Source: Phycisphaeraceae bacterium
GTDB lineage: Bacteria; Planctomycetota; Phycisphaerae; Phycisphaerales; UBA1924
DNA length: 64,000 bases
Assembly (NCBI GenBank): GCA_023898685.1
Contig: CP060234.1
Location: 2,976,001 to 3,040,000, forward strand
Direction: 5' to 3'
In this document: positions 30,660-40,526 of the stretch, piece by piece
Position numbering within the stretch: the first letter of the stretch is position 1
Layout: every line of letters starts with the position of its first letter
Notes under the pieces: generated by a model
The model's input: the letters and a program-made list of their open reading frames with translations, nothing else
Told to the model about the DNA's origin: nothing
Database searches by the model: none
Position numbers and translations under genes: made by a program

Positions 30660-32699
30660 ATGTCTGATCTCAGGCCCTACCCGTTCGATCGCCTTGTCTC
30701 GCGGATGTTCCGGGAGCTGGAGACGCGCGGATCTGCCTTCGATCTTCCGCGGAGGAAGTTCTTTGGCGGCATAGCTGGGCGCGACGCCTCGGTGCTGTTC
30801 CATGGGCGGGCGGCGTCGACCCCGCTCGGGCCCGCCGCCGGGCCCCACTCGCAGATGGCGCAGAACATCGTGCTGGCGTGGCTCGGGGGCTCGCGGATCT
30901 TCGAGCTCAAGACGGTGCAGATTCTCGACGAGCTCGAGATCCCGAGGCCCTGCATCGACGCGGAGAACGTCTGCTACAACGTCGAGTGGTCGCAGGAATT
31001 GAAACTCGAGGAGTCGCTCGGGGAGTACGTCAAGGCGTCGATGCTCATCGAGATGCTGCGGGCGCGGGGCGTGGCGGGGCTCGCGGGCCAGGCGGGCCGG
31101 GACGAGCTGATCTTCGACATGAGCGTGGGGTACGACCTCGAGGGGATCCGGTCGGAGCGGGTGCGGGCATTCATCGAGGGGATGATGGATGCGCGCGAGA
31201 CCATCGAGAAGCTGAGGACGCAAATCCCGCCGGAGTTCGGCGGGCTGCGCGATCTCGATTTCAAGGCCGACCTGTGCAGCTCGCTCACGCTGAGTACCTT
31301 CCACGGCTGCCCACCCGACGAGATCGAGCGGATCATCGACTTCCTGCTGCGCGAGTACGGGCTTCACTGCACGATCAAGCTCAACCCGACGCTGCTTGGG
31401 CCGGAGCGCGTGCGGTCGATCCTTCACGACGCGCTGGGGTACACCGAAATCCGCACACCCGATTCAGCGTTCGAGAAGGACACGAAGTGGGGTCAGGCGG
31501 TCGCGTTCGTCGGGCGGCTGCGCGAGACGGCCCAATCGCTCGGGCTGGGCCTGGGCGTGAAGTTCAGCAACACGCTGATCGTGGAGAACCACCGCGGGTT
31601 CTTCCCCGGGACCGAGAAGGAGATGTACCTCTCAGGGCAGCCGCTGCACGTGCTGGCGATGCAACTCGTTCGAGACTTCCGGCGCGCGTTCGGGGCGGGC
31701 GTGCCGGTGTCGTTCTCCGCGGGGATCGATCGGCACAACTGCGCCGACGCGGTGGCGCTGGGGTTGACGCCCATCACGGTGTGCACCGACCTGCTGAGGC
31801 CGGGGGGGTACGCGAGGCAGGCGGGGTATTTGGAGGCGCTGGGCAAGCGGATGGACGCGGTGGGGGCGTCATCGGTGCCGTCGTTCATCGTGAGGGCGTA
31901 CGGGAATGAGCGGGCGGCGCTCGAGCGGGCGGGGGGCGCGTGGACGGAGGCGATTGGGGCTAGGCTGATGGCGGGGGCGGAGCCCGCGTCTCTTGTGGAC
32001 GTGTCGGTGGCGGCGCAGTGGATCAAAGCGGCGGCGGAGTTGAACACCGAGGCATATGTCGAAGGCCTGACGGGCGACGCGAGGTATTCGCGCGCGGCGA
32101 ACGCGGGGTCGCCCAAGAAGATCGGGCGGAGGCTGGAGCTGTTCGATTGCCTGACGTGCGACAAGTGCGTGCCGGTGTGCCCGAACGACGCGAACTTCAC
32201 GCTCGCGATCGAGCCTCTGGAGATCCCGGTCGTCAAGTTCCGGCGCGACGGCGGGGCGTGGGAAGCGACCGAGAGCGGCTCGATCGTGCTGGGGCAGAAG
32301 CACCAGATCGCGAACTTCGACGACTTCTGCAACGAGTGCGGCAACTGCGATGTGTTCTGCCCGGAGGACGGCGGGCCGTATGTGCTCAAGCCGCGGTTCT
32401 TCGGTACGCTTGCGACGTGGGAGGCGTCGGCGCTGGACGGGTTCTGGGCTGGGCGCGAGGATGACACTGAGACGATCCACGGGCGGTTTGAGGGACGCGC
32501 GTTCGTGCTGTCGGTTTCCGGAGGGCGGGCGGCCTATCGGGGCGACGGTTTCGATGTCATGTTCGACCTCGCCGACCCGGTCGCAACGATCGAGGGCAAG
32601 GCGGCGGGTGAGGTTGACCTGACCTACGCGTCGATCATGCGCCTGCTGCTCGACTCGGCGTTCGGGGACCGGGCGGGCGTGAGCTACCTGAACGCGTGA
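30660..32699 (+). CDS. ygfK: YgfK-like iron-sulfur protein lacking the flavin/NAD(P) domain
   Basis: The 679-aa product matches both ends of E. coli YgfK. The N-terminal dihydroorotate-dehydrogenase-like barrel has TPLGPAAGPHSQMAQNIV, ELKTVQILDELEIPRPCID, FDMSVGYDLEGI, TLSTFHGCPPDEIE, KLNPTLLG and TDLLRPGGYARQAG. The C-terminal two-[4Fe-4S] part has ligands C497/500/503/507 (CLTCDKCVPVCP) and C557/560/563/567 (CNECGNCDVFCP). E. coli YgfK is about 1030 aa; the GltD-like FAD/NAD(P) domain between these parts is absent here. YgfK is a suspected selenate reductase subunit and is linked to purine catabolism. Electrons would have to come from another protein. No partner reductase is nearby. Confidence 0.85.
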   Translation: MSDLRPYPFDRLVSRMFRELETRGSAFDLPRRKFFGGIAGRDASVLFHGRAASTPLGPAAGPHSQMAQNIVLAWLGGSRIFELKTVQILDELEIPRPCIDAENVCYNVEWSQELKLEESLGEYVKASMLIEMLRARGVAGLAGQAGRDELIFDMSVGYDLEGIRSERVRAFIEGMMDARETIEKLRTQIPPEFGGLRDLDFKADLCSSLTLSTFHGCPPDEIERIIDFLLREYGLHCTIKLNPTLLGPERVRSILHDALGYTEIRTPDSAFEKDTKWGQAVAFVGRLRETAQSLGLGLGVKFSNTLIVENHRGFFPGTEKEMYLSGQPLHVLAMQLVRDFRRAFGAGVPVSFSAGIDRHNCADAVALGLTPITVCTDLLRPGGYARQAGYLEALGKRMDAVGASSVPSFIVRAYGNERAALERAGGAWTEAIGARLMAGAEPASLVDVSVAAQWIKAAAELNTEAYVEGLTGDARYSRAANAGSPKKIGRRLELFDCLTCDKCVPVCPNDANFTLAIEPLEIPVVKFRRDGGAWEATESGSIVLGQKHQIANFDDFCNECGNCDVFCPEDGGPYVLKPRFFGTLATWEASALDGFWAGREDDTETIHGRFEGRAFVLSVSGGRAAYRGDGFDVMFDLADPVATIEGKAAGEVDLTYASIMRLLLDSAFGDRAGVSYLNA

Positions 32700-32713
32700 G
32701 CGGGATCCTGTGT

Positions 32714-32786
32714 GGTGCCCCGATTCGCCCGAAGGGCGCATCGGGCTTTCTGACCCGACGCGCCGCGAGCGGCGGGTCGGGGCACC
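32714..32786. repeat. Nested palindrome (cruciform-like element)
   Basis: Outer arms GGTGCCCCGA (32714-32723) and TCGGGGCACC (32777-32786) enclose two inner hairpins. One is CCCGAT...ATCGGG (32719-32745, sharing bases with the outer arm); the other is GACCCG...CGGGTC. It lies in the gap after the ygfK-like gene. Confidence 0.75.
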
Positions 32787-32854
32787 GACGATGGCGGGCG
32801 TCGATTCGGTCCGGACCCCGTGCAGGTCGAGATCCGGCGTGGGCCCCGATCCGT

Positions 32855-32860
32855 TACGCT
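32855..32860 (+). promoter_or_regulatory. Candidate -10 box TACGCT for the CNT transporter
   Basis: TACGCT lies 28 nt before ATG 32889, with GGAG 8 nt before the start, so this transcript would have an ordinary leader. Confidence 0.35.
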
Positions 32861-32888
32861 CTCGGGTCGTCTGATCGGAGCCTCGCGC

Positions 32889-34175
32889 ATGCACCTCACC
32901 GGACTCATCGGCATCGTCGTCCTCGTCCTGCTCGCCTGGTCTATGAGCGAGAACCGGCGGACATTCCCCTGGCGGATCGTGCTCGGGGGGATCGCACTCC
33001 AGTTCGTCCTCGCCGTCACCCTGATCCGCTTCCCGCCGGTCGTTGCGGTGTTCGAGTGGATCGCCGAGGGGATCGCGCACGTGATCGGGCTGGCCGACGA
33101 GGGGATCGCGTTTCTCTTCGGGCGCGAGCTGCTCGACCCGAGCGGGCCGTGGGGGTTCGTGTTCGCGATCAAGGTGCTGCCGGTGATCATCTATTTCGCG
33201 TCGCTGATGAGCGTGCTCTACCACGTCGGCGTCATGCAGCGGATCGTCGGGGCTCTCGCGTGGCTGCTGCGCCGGACGCTTGGCGTGAGCGGGCCCGAGG
33301 CGCTGGCGATGGCGGCCAACGTGTTCGTGGGGCAGACCGAAGCGCCGCTATGCATCAAGCCCTACCTCGACAACATGACCAGGGCGGGGCTGATGACCGT
33401 CATGGTGGGCGGATTCGCGACGATCGCGGGCAGCGTGCTCGCGGGCTACGTCGGATTTCTCTCCCCCGCGGGCGACGAGGCCGAGCGGGCGATCTGGATC
33501 AGCCGGTTGCTCACGGCGAGCGTGATGTCGGCGCCCGCGGCCTTTGTCATGGCCCGTGTGATCGTGCCGGAGCGCGAGGCGGTCGACAGCGGGGCGGTCA
33601 ACATGGCGGGCTCGACCCACGCCGCCAACCTGCTCGACGCCGCGGCCCGGGGCGCGACCGACGGGCTGCACCTGGCGCTGAACGTCGGCGCGATGCTCAT
33701 CGCGTTCGTAGCGCTGCTGGCGCTGGTGAACTGGCCGATCGAGGCGCTGGGCGGGTGGAAGCCCGTCGCGGGGTTCCTGCACGCGAACGGCTACGAGTCC
33801 CTCGACCTCCAGACGATCCTGGGGTGGATCTTCTCGCCCCTGGCGTGGTGCATGGGAGTGCCCTGGCAGGACGCGGGCTTCCTGGGACGGCTGATGGGCG
33901 AGAAGATCATCGCGACCGAATTCCTCGCCTATGTCTCGCTCGCCAACACGATCAACGACCCGGCGGGCTCGCCCGTCACCGATCGGACCGCCGCGATCGC
34001 GGCCTACGCGCTGTGCGGGTTCGCCAATTTCGGATCGATCGGCATCCAGATCGGCGGGCTGAGCGCGATCGCGCCGTCGCGCCGGCCCCAGTTCGTGAGC
34101 CTCGCGTTCAAGGCGATGCTGGGTGGGGCGTTCGCCAGTTGGATGACCGCGTCGATCGCTGGGCTATTCCTGTAG
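32889..34175 (+). CDS. nupC: Concentrative nucleoside transporter (CNT/NupC family)
   Basis: A 428-aa inner-membrane symporter importing nucleosides with H+ or Na+. About ten hydrophobic segments are seen, including two re-entrant hairpins. CNT signatures: NVFVGQTEAPLCIKPYL (residues around 160), MVGGFATIAGSVLAGYV, EFLAYVSLANTI and CGFANFGSIGIQIGG. These hold the nucleoside and cation sites. GGAG is 8 nt before the ATG. A BtpA-like gene follows at 121 nt, and the preceding gene is YgfK-like, also linked to purine breakdown elsewhere, so this region may handle nucleosides (inference). Substrate preference cannot be read from sequence. Confidence 0.93.
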   Translation: MHLTGLIGIVVLVLLAWSMSENRRTFPWRIVLGGIALQFVLAVTLIRFPPVVAVFEWIAEGIAHVIGLADEGIAFLFGRELLDPSGPWGFVFAIKVLPVIIYFASLMSVLYHVGVMQRIVGALAWLLRRTLGVSGPEALAMAANVFVGQTEAPLCIKPYLDNMTRAGLMTVMVGGFATIAGSVLAGYVGFLSPAGDEAERAIWISRLLTASVMSAPAAFVMARVIVPEREAVDSGAVNMAGSTHAANLLDAAARGATDGLHLALNVGAMLIAFVALLALVNWPIEALGGWKPVAGFLHANGYESLDLQTILGWIFSPLAWCMGVPWQDAGFLGRLMGEKIIATEFLAYVSLANTINDPAGSPVTDRTAAIAAYALCGFANFGSIGIQIGGLSAIAPSRRPQFVSLAFKAMLGGAFASWMTASIAGLFL

Positions 34176-34243
34176 CGCGTTGTGCGAACTGACGAAACCG
34201 GGCGCTGCCCCATGGAAACCCATCTGGGGACGGTCATTGTGGA

Positions 34244-34249
34244 TATACT
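34244..34249 (+). promoter_or_regulatory. Candidate -10 box TATACT for the btpA-like gene
   Basis: TATACT, close to the consensus TATAAT, lies 48 nt before ATG 34297. A clear -35 box is not evident. Confidence 0.4.
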
Positions 34250-34296
34250 GTGTCCAAAGGTAAGCGAACCTCAGTTCCCGCAAGCCGAGGCAAGTG

Positions 34297-35121
34297 ATGA
34301 GCCCACACCAGGTCGAGACGAGCTTCCCCCGACTCCTCAGCAACGGGCCGGCTCTCATCGGAATGATCCACGTCGGGGCGTTGCCGGGCACTCCGTTTCA
34401 GGCCGGCTCGATCGAACACCTCGCGGCGAACGCCGCGGAGGAAGCCCGGCTCTTGATCGACGCCGGGTTCGACGCCGTCATCATCGAGAACATGCACGAC
34501 CGCCCCTACCTGCACGGCGACAAGCTGGGGCCGGAAGTCGTCGCGGCCATGACGCGTGTGGGCACGGAGGTGGCGACGTCGACGCTGGCGCCGATCGGCG
34601 TGCAGATCCTGTCCGGCGGCAACCGGCAGGCGCTGGCGGTGGCGCTGGCAATCGACGCGTCGTTCATCCGGTGCGAGAACTTCGTCTACGCCCACGTCGC
34701 CGATGAGGGGCTCCTCGCCGAGGCCGAGGCGGGGACGCTGCTGCGCGAGCGCAAGCGGATCGGGGCCGAGCACGTCTCGATCTGCGTCGACATCAAGAAG
34801 AAGCACGCGTCCCACGCGATCACGGCCGACATCTCGATCGAGGACGCGGCGCACGCGGCGGCGTTCTTCGGGGCCGACGCGTTGATCGTGACAGGCGCGT
34901 GGACAGGTCGCCCCGCAGACCCGGCCGACGCGGCCAGGGCGAAGAAGGCGTCGGGTCTGCCCGTGCTGATCGGCAGCGGCGTGACGGCCGAGAATGTCGG
35001 TGCGATGCTCGAGGTGGCCGACGCGGCGATTGTCGGATCGTGGATCAAGCATGATGGGGTTTGGTCGAATCCGGTGGACCCGGAGCGGGCGGCTCGCCTG
35101 GTCGGCGCCGCGCGGGGCTAG
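34297..35121 (+). CDS. btpA: BtpA/SgcQ family TIM-barrel protein
   Basis: A 274-aa predicted TIM barrel. Seen: LIGMIHVGALPGTP at the first strand, DAVIIENMHDRPY, IRCENFVYAHVADEGLL, ICVDIKKKHASHAI, and the phosphate-binding end VLIGSGVTAENVG with AIVGSWIKHDG. This is the standard BtpA pattern. In cyanobacteria BtpA is needed for stable photosystem I, but homologs occur in non-photosynthetic bacteria, where SgcQ is a predicted nucleoside-related enzyme. There is no photosynthesis here. Next to a CNT nucleoside transporter, a role in nucleoside or sugar-phosphate handling is more plausible (inference). GAGG is 8 nt before the ATG. Confidence 0.88.
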   Translation: MSPHQVETSFPRLLSNGPALIGMIHVGALPGTPFQAGSIEHLAANAAEEARLLIDAGFDAVIIENMHDRPYLHGDKLGPEVVAAMTRVGTEVATSTLAPIGVQILSGGNRQALAVALAIDASFIRCENFVYAHVADEGLLAEAEAGTLLRERKRIGAEHVSICVDIKKKHASHAITADISIEDAAHAAAFFGADALIVTGAWTGRPADPADAARAKKASGLPVLIGSGVTAENVGAMLEVADAAIVGSWIKHDGVWSNPVDPERAARLVGAARG

Positions 35122-35166
35122 ATCCCACCCGGCGAGTGCTCTGTCACCCATACCGACCGTGCCGGC

Positions 35167-35172
35167 TATCCT
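35167..35172 (+). promoter_or_regulatory. Candidate -10 box TATCCT for the MBL-rhodanese gene
   Basis: TATCCT lies 32 nt before GTG 35205, and GAGGAG stands between, so the transcript would have a short leader. Confidence 0.4.
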
Positions 35173-35204
35173 CTCGCACATCCCTGTACGACGAGGAGTA
35201 TGCC

Positions 35205-36623
35205 GTGTTTATGCGATCGATCTACGACGAAGGCCTCGCCCAGGCGGCCTATCTCATCGGCTGCCCCAAGTCGGGCCGGGCGGTGCTCTTCGACCCCCTG
35301 CGCGACGTTGATCGCTACATCGCCCTCGCGGCCGCCCACGGCCTCGAGATCAGCGCCGTCGCCGAAACGCACATCCACGCCGACTTCGTCTCCGGGGCCC
35401 GTGAACTGGCCGAGCGGACCGGCGCCCATGTCTACGTCTCGGGCGAGGGCGGGCCCGACTGGCGCTCACGCTGGCTCAACGGCCAGCCTGCCGGCGGCTA
35501 TGCCCACACCGAACTCCGCGACGGCGACACCTTCTCGATCGGCGGGATCGAGATCACGGCCGTCCACACGCCGGGGCACACACCCGAGCACCTGATCTAC
35601 CTGGTCACCGATCGCGGCGGCGGCGCCACCGACCCTATCGGCGTGATCACGGGCGACTTCCTCTTCGTGGGCGATCTGGGCCGGCCCGACCTTCTCGAAA
35701 CCGCCGCGGGTCAGGTTGGCATGATGGAGCCCTCGGCCCGCGCCCTCTACGCAACGATCGCCAGTCTGGACGCGATCCCGGACTACTGCCAGGTCTGGCC
35801 CGGGCACGGCGCGGGCAGCGCCTGCGGCAAGGCGCTCGGGGCGGTCCCGATGTCCACGGTCGGCTACGAGCGCCGGTTCAACCCCGCCCTCAAGGCCGCG
35901 ACAGGTGAGCAGGCGTTCGTCAGTTTCATCCTTGATGGGCAGCCCGAGCCCCCGGTCTACTTCGCCGACATGAAGCGGGTCAACCGCGACGGCCCGGCGG
36001 TCCTGGGCTCGCTGCCCGAACCCGCCCGCCAGACTCCCGGCGAACTCGCCTCCGTCGACGCCCGCACAACCGCCATCATCGACACCCGACCCTGGGAGCA
36101 GTTCCGGGCGGGCCATATCCCGGGTTCACTTTCCCTGCCTCCGGATAAGTCGTTCTGCTCTGACGCGGGCTCATTCGTGCGTGCCGACGAACCGATCCGG
36201 CTTATCGCCGATCCCCGCGATCTCGAAGGCCTCATCCGCGGCCTCGTCCGCGTGGGGCTCGACCGCATCGAGGGCTGGTGCCCTTCGGGCGAGGTCACCG
36301 CTTCGAGTTTCGCGACGGCGAAGGTCGAGGAGGTAAAGGTCGACCGCGCCGGCTCGCTGGCGCCGGGCGAGGCCGTCCTCGATGTGCGTCGGCGCAGCGA
36401 GTTCGATGAGGGGCACATCCCCGGCGCCGCCAACATCGCCCACACCCGCCTGCTCGTGCGCGGGGGTGAGGTGCCAGGGGTGGACCGCCTGCTGGTCTGC
36501 TGCCGCAGCGGCAAGCGATCGGCCCGCTCGTGCTCGCACCTCAAGCGACTGGGACACGACGTACTCAACGTCGAGGGCGGATTCCTCGCCTGGGAGGCGT
36601 CGGGGGCGGCCATCGAGCGCTGA
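35205..36623 (+). CDS. MBL-fold persulfide-dioxygenase-like protein with two rhodanese domains
   Basis: A 472-aa cytosolic protein. The metallo-beta-lactamase domain (about 1-250) has THIHADF (H56, H58, D60), VHTPGHTPEH (H121) and GDFLFVGDLGRPD, the pattern of ETHE1-like persulfide dioxygenases that oxidise glutathione persulfide to sulfite. Two rhodanese domains follow. The first (about 275-375) has no active-site Cys loop and is probably structural; the second (about 380-470) keeps CCRSGKRS. This resembles CstB/PDO-rhodanese fusions in sulfide detoxification. The start is GTG 35205 (GAGGAG 6 nt upstream); ATG 35211 is an alternative. No sulfide:quinone reductase is nearby. Confidence 0.88.
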   Translation: MFMRSIYDEGLAQAAYLIGCPKSGRAVLFDPLRDVDRYIALAAAHGLEISAVAETHIHADFVSGARELAERTGAHVYVSGEGGPDWRSRWLNGQPAGGYAHTELRDGDTFSIGGIEITAVHTPGHTPEHLIYLVTDRGGGATDPIGVITGDFLFVGDLGRPDLLETAAGQVGMMEPSARALYATIASLDAIPDYCQVWPGHGAGSACGKALGAVPMSTVGYERRFNPALKAATGEQAFVSFILDGQPEPPVYFADMKRVNRDGPAVLGSLPEPARQTPGELASVDARTTAIIDTRPWEQFRAGHIPGSLSLPPDKSFCSDAGSFVRADEPIRLIADPRDLEGLIRGLVRVGLDRIEGWCPSGEVTASSFATAKVEEVKVDRAGSLAPGEAVLDVRRRSEFDEGHIPGAANIAHTRLLVRGGEVPGVDRLLVCCRSGKRSARSCSHLKRLGHDVLNVEGGFLAWEASGAAIER

Positions 36624-36669
36624 TCGGCGGGTCGGGTCGGGGTCAAGCCGGGAGCCCGCCCGGCCGACT

Positions 36670-36675
36670 TACAGT
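36670..36675 (+). promoter_or_regulatory. -10-like hexamer TACAGT before an unknown gene
   Basis: TACAGT is 7 nt before ATG 36683. Leaderless candidate. Confidence 0.4.
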
Positions 36676-36682
36676 CACACAG

Positions 36683-37393
36683 ATGTCCCCATTGGCCGCA
36701 CAGGACGAGCATCCGCAGCCCTCAAGGGCCGTCGCCGACCCCGGGCATCGGGCGTACGTGATCTGCACGACCGGGCGCACCCTGCCGGGGTCATCCAACA
36801 TGCCCGGCCTTGTGCGCATCGACCCTTGGAAGACGTCGAGCGGCGCCTTCGTCGACGCCGTGAATGCGCTCCAACAATCGCGGCTTGGCGATCTGGCCGT
36901 GCCGGTGTGGGCACTCTACGACTGCGCCGAGTCGACCGGCGCCGTCGTGGGCCTGCTGGATGGCGCGGGCAAGCCCGTCTCGATGCTGGCGACGACGCCC
37001 ACGCTCGAACGCGGGGCATGGCACTTCTACGCGGTCTGTGCGCACGACCCCGCCGTGCTCGCGGGCACCTTCTCGGTCGCGGTGGAGGTCCTCCGGCCCA
37101 AGGTGTTCAGCATGGTGCTGCCCTGGGAAGGCGGGGCGTTCGGCGCGTGCCTCGAGATCGGAGCGATGGAGCTGGTGACGGCCCGGACGCCCTGCCACAC
37201 CGAGCCACGCTCCGCGACCGTGCGTGTCCGCCCCGGTGCGGCGACGCCGGCGGGGAATCGGGCGACCGTGAACACGCGCGATGCGGCCGCGCTGCAGCGC
37301 CTCCAGGAGGAGATCGAGCAGGGCATCGCGTACATGGTCGTCGAGCCACCGTCACCCAGCGGCGTCGTGGTGCTGGAGCGAGTCAAGGGATGA
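36683..37393 (+). CDS. Unknown protein, first of a coupled pair
   Basis: A 236-aa soluble protein without a recognised family. It appears to be mostly beta-strand with alternating hydrophobic residues (AYVICTTGRTLPGSSNMPGL, VPVWALYDCAESTGAVVGLLDGAG, FSMVLPWEGGAFGACLEIG). It ends in a short helix and the strand GVVVLERVKG. No signal peptide or membrane segment is seen. A TACAGT hexamer 7 nt upstream and no ribosome binding site suggest a leaderless mRNA. Its stop overlaps the ATG of the next unknown gene by 4 nt, so the two proteins are probably made together. No function can be offered. Confidence 0.65.
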   Translation: MSPLAAQDEHPQPSRAVADPGHRAYVICTTGRTLPGSSNMPGLVRIDPWKTSSGAFVDAVNALQQSRLGDLAVPVWALYDCAESTGAVVGLLDGAGKPVSMLATTPTLERGAWHFYAVCAHDPAVLAGTFSVAVEVLRPKVFSMVLPWEGGAFGACLEIGAMELVTARTPCHTEPRSATVRVRPGAATPAGNRATVNTRDAAALQRLQEEIEQGIAYMVVEPPSPSGVVVLERVKG

Positions 37394-38218
37394 AGACGCC
37401 GACCCGCAACGACGAGGCGATTCAGCTCCTCGAGCCGTTCTTGGCGGCCGATCCGCGGCATCTCGCGGCGTTCGACACCTCGCCGATGGGGCACGAGATC
37501 CCGCTCGCGAATCTGATCGATCCGACCAGAGCCGCGTCGTCCGAGTTCTTCGACCGGCTGGGCGTGCTCGACGGGCTGACCTTCGGGCCCGAAGGAATGC
37601 CGATGCCGCGCTGGCTGTTCTACGAGGCGTCGGCGTTCACGGGAGGGATCTTCGGGTTCGCGTTCCGCGTCGAGACGCTGCCGGCCGACCTGCGCGTGCG
37701 CCTCCGGCTGGCGGACGACGCGACCGGACTCGTGCCCGTCGCGATGTACATCGCGATCCCGGCCGACCCGCCCCGGGTGTGGTACGGGCACAATCTCGCC
37801 TCGCTCAACCGCGTCCTGCCCGAGCTTAAGCTCGCCGGACTGGCGAGCATCACCAAGGCCCTGGGCTTGCGGTGCTTCCGCTGCGAAGAGCAGATCGGGG
37901 CGACGCAGTGGGACTCCACCGCCCTGCACGTGCACACCAAGTTCGGCCCGCTGGGGCTGCTCACCGCCTGGACCCCGGCCCACGCCTTCACCCACTCGCT
38001 GACGTATCGGCTGCCCGTGGCCGAGGCGGGGCTCCGCTCGGCCATGGGCGACCCGGACGCGCCCCCGATCGACCGCCCCGAGCCCGAATTCGAGATCGCG
38101 GCCGACGACCACGACGCGATGCGCGAACTCCAGAGGCGCATCGAGGCCGGCGAACGATTCGTCATCACGGGCCCGCCCCGGGTCGATGTAAACCGGGTGC
38201 AGCACACGCCCGTCGCGG

Positions 38219-38235
<17 letters not shown>
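37390..38235 (+). CDS. Unknown protein, second of a coupled pair
   Basis: A 281-aa soluble protein with no family I recognise. Sequence blocks that could guide a search: FDTSPMGHEIPLANLIDP, FEASAFTGG-like YEASAFTGGIFGFAF, VPVAMYIAIPADPPRVWYG, and a pair of cysteines in LRCFRCEEQIG. The latter two cysteines are only two residues apart and might bind metal. The ATG overlaps the preceding stop (ATGA). The 3' end overlaps the converging argF gene by 17 nt, unusual for this window, so the last codons of both genes share DNA. Function unknown. Confidence 0.65.
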
Positions 38236-39111
<876 letters not shown>

Positions 39112-39115
<4 letters not shown>

Positions 39116-40455
39116 GCGCCCACCTTCGCTTTCTGATCAAGCCGGGCGAGCACGGTCTCGGCGAGCGTGGCGCCCTTCCCGGCGTCCTGCGTCGTGTAGC
39201 GCACGCGGATCGCCGGCTTGTCGATATTGAGCTTGCGCCCCAGGTCGAACGGCGTGCCGATCAGCACCACGTCGCAAGGGGTCGCGCGGACCGTCGCCTC
39301 GAGATCGGCGATCTGCTCGGGGTAGTATCCCATCGCCGGCAGCAGCGTCACCATGTGCGGGTACTTCTCGTAGGTCGCCGCGATCGAGCCCGCCGCGTAC
39401 TGCCGGGGTTTGACGATCGAGCCGGCGCCATACTGCTCGGCTGCCACCTGCCCCGCGCCGAACGTCATCCCGCCATGCGTGAGCGTCGGGCCGTCCTCGA
39501 TGCAGAGCACGCGTTTGCCCTTGACCTGGGCCGGGTCGCCGTCGATCGTGACGACGCTGTTCGTGCGCAGGACCGTGGCCTTCGGGTTCATCTTCGCGAT
39601 GTTGCCCGCGACCAGCTCGACGTCCTTCGCCGGGGCGGTATTGACCTTCGGGATCACCACGATGTGCGCCCCGCGCAGGTTGACCTCGCCCGGGAAGTAG
39701 CTCGCCTCGTGCCCCGGCCGGAGCGGGTCGGTGAGCGTCACCCACACGTCGGGCTTGAAGAACGGCCAGTCGTTGTTCCCGCCGTCCCAGAAGACCACGT
39801 CGGCCTCCTTGGAGGCCTGGTCGAGGATCGCGCCGTAGTCGACGCCCGCGTAGACCACGGTGCCTTCATCAATGTGCGACTCGTACTCCTCGCGCTCCTC
39901 GAATGTGCACTTGTGCGTGTCCAGGTCGTCGTAGGTCTCGAACCGCTGCACGGCTTGCTTGGCCAGGTCGCCGTAGGGCATCGGGTGGCGCACCACCACG
40001 ACCTTCCGGCCGCTCTCCTTGAGCGCGCGGATCAGGTAACGCGTCGTCGGGCTCTTGCCGCACCCTGTGCGCACGGCCGTGACCGCGACGATCGGCACGG
40101 TCGACTCGATCATGGTGTCGCGGGCGCCCAGCAGGCGGAAGTCGGCCCCCGCGGCAAGCGTCCGGCTCGCGAGGTGGCCCACGTGGTCATACCCGACGTC
40201 GGAGTAGGCGAAGACGGCCTCGTCGATACTGTGCTCGGCGATCAGCCGCTCGAGGTCCTCCTCCTTCTCGATGGGAATCCCCCCCGGGTAGGCGGGTCCG
40301 GCCAGGGCGGCGGGGTAGCGACGCCCATCGATCTTGGGGATCTGGGTCGCCGTGAACGCGACAACCTCGTGGGTGGCATCGCCGCGAAAGACAGTGTTGA
40401 AGTTGTGAAAATCCCGGCCGGCCGCGCCGAGGATCAGGACACGTCGCTTCGCCAT
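39112..40455 (-). CDS. Cyclic 2,3-diphosphoglycerate synthetase-like P-loop protein
   Basis: A 447-aa protein that resembles the cyclic 2,3-diphosphoglycerate synthetase (cDPGS) of methanogens, whose bacterial homologs are often called GTPases. A Rossmann-like N-terminus (RRVLILGAAGRDFHNF) is followed by a P-loop VRTGCGKSPTTRYL near residue 135. Later come VVFWDGGNNDWPFFKPD, EVNLRGAHIVVIPKVNTA and a C-terminal VLIGTPFDLGRKLNI segment. A strong AGGAGG is 7 nt before the ATG at 40455. It is coupled to argF and divergent from carbamate kinase. The bacterial substrate is unknown; a link to carbamoyl-phosphate metabolism is inferred from this neighbourhood only. Confidence 0.75.
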
Positions 40456-40526
40456 AAGAAAACCTCCTGTGGCGTACAGTAGCCCCAGGGAGATGCCGAG
40501 AATCACCCGGAGAGGTATGTGTTCGG

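Noticed and set aside
34297..35121. Photosystem I assembly protein
   Set aside because: The BtpA family name comes from cyanobacteria; no photosynthesis gene is present and the family is wider than that role.
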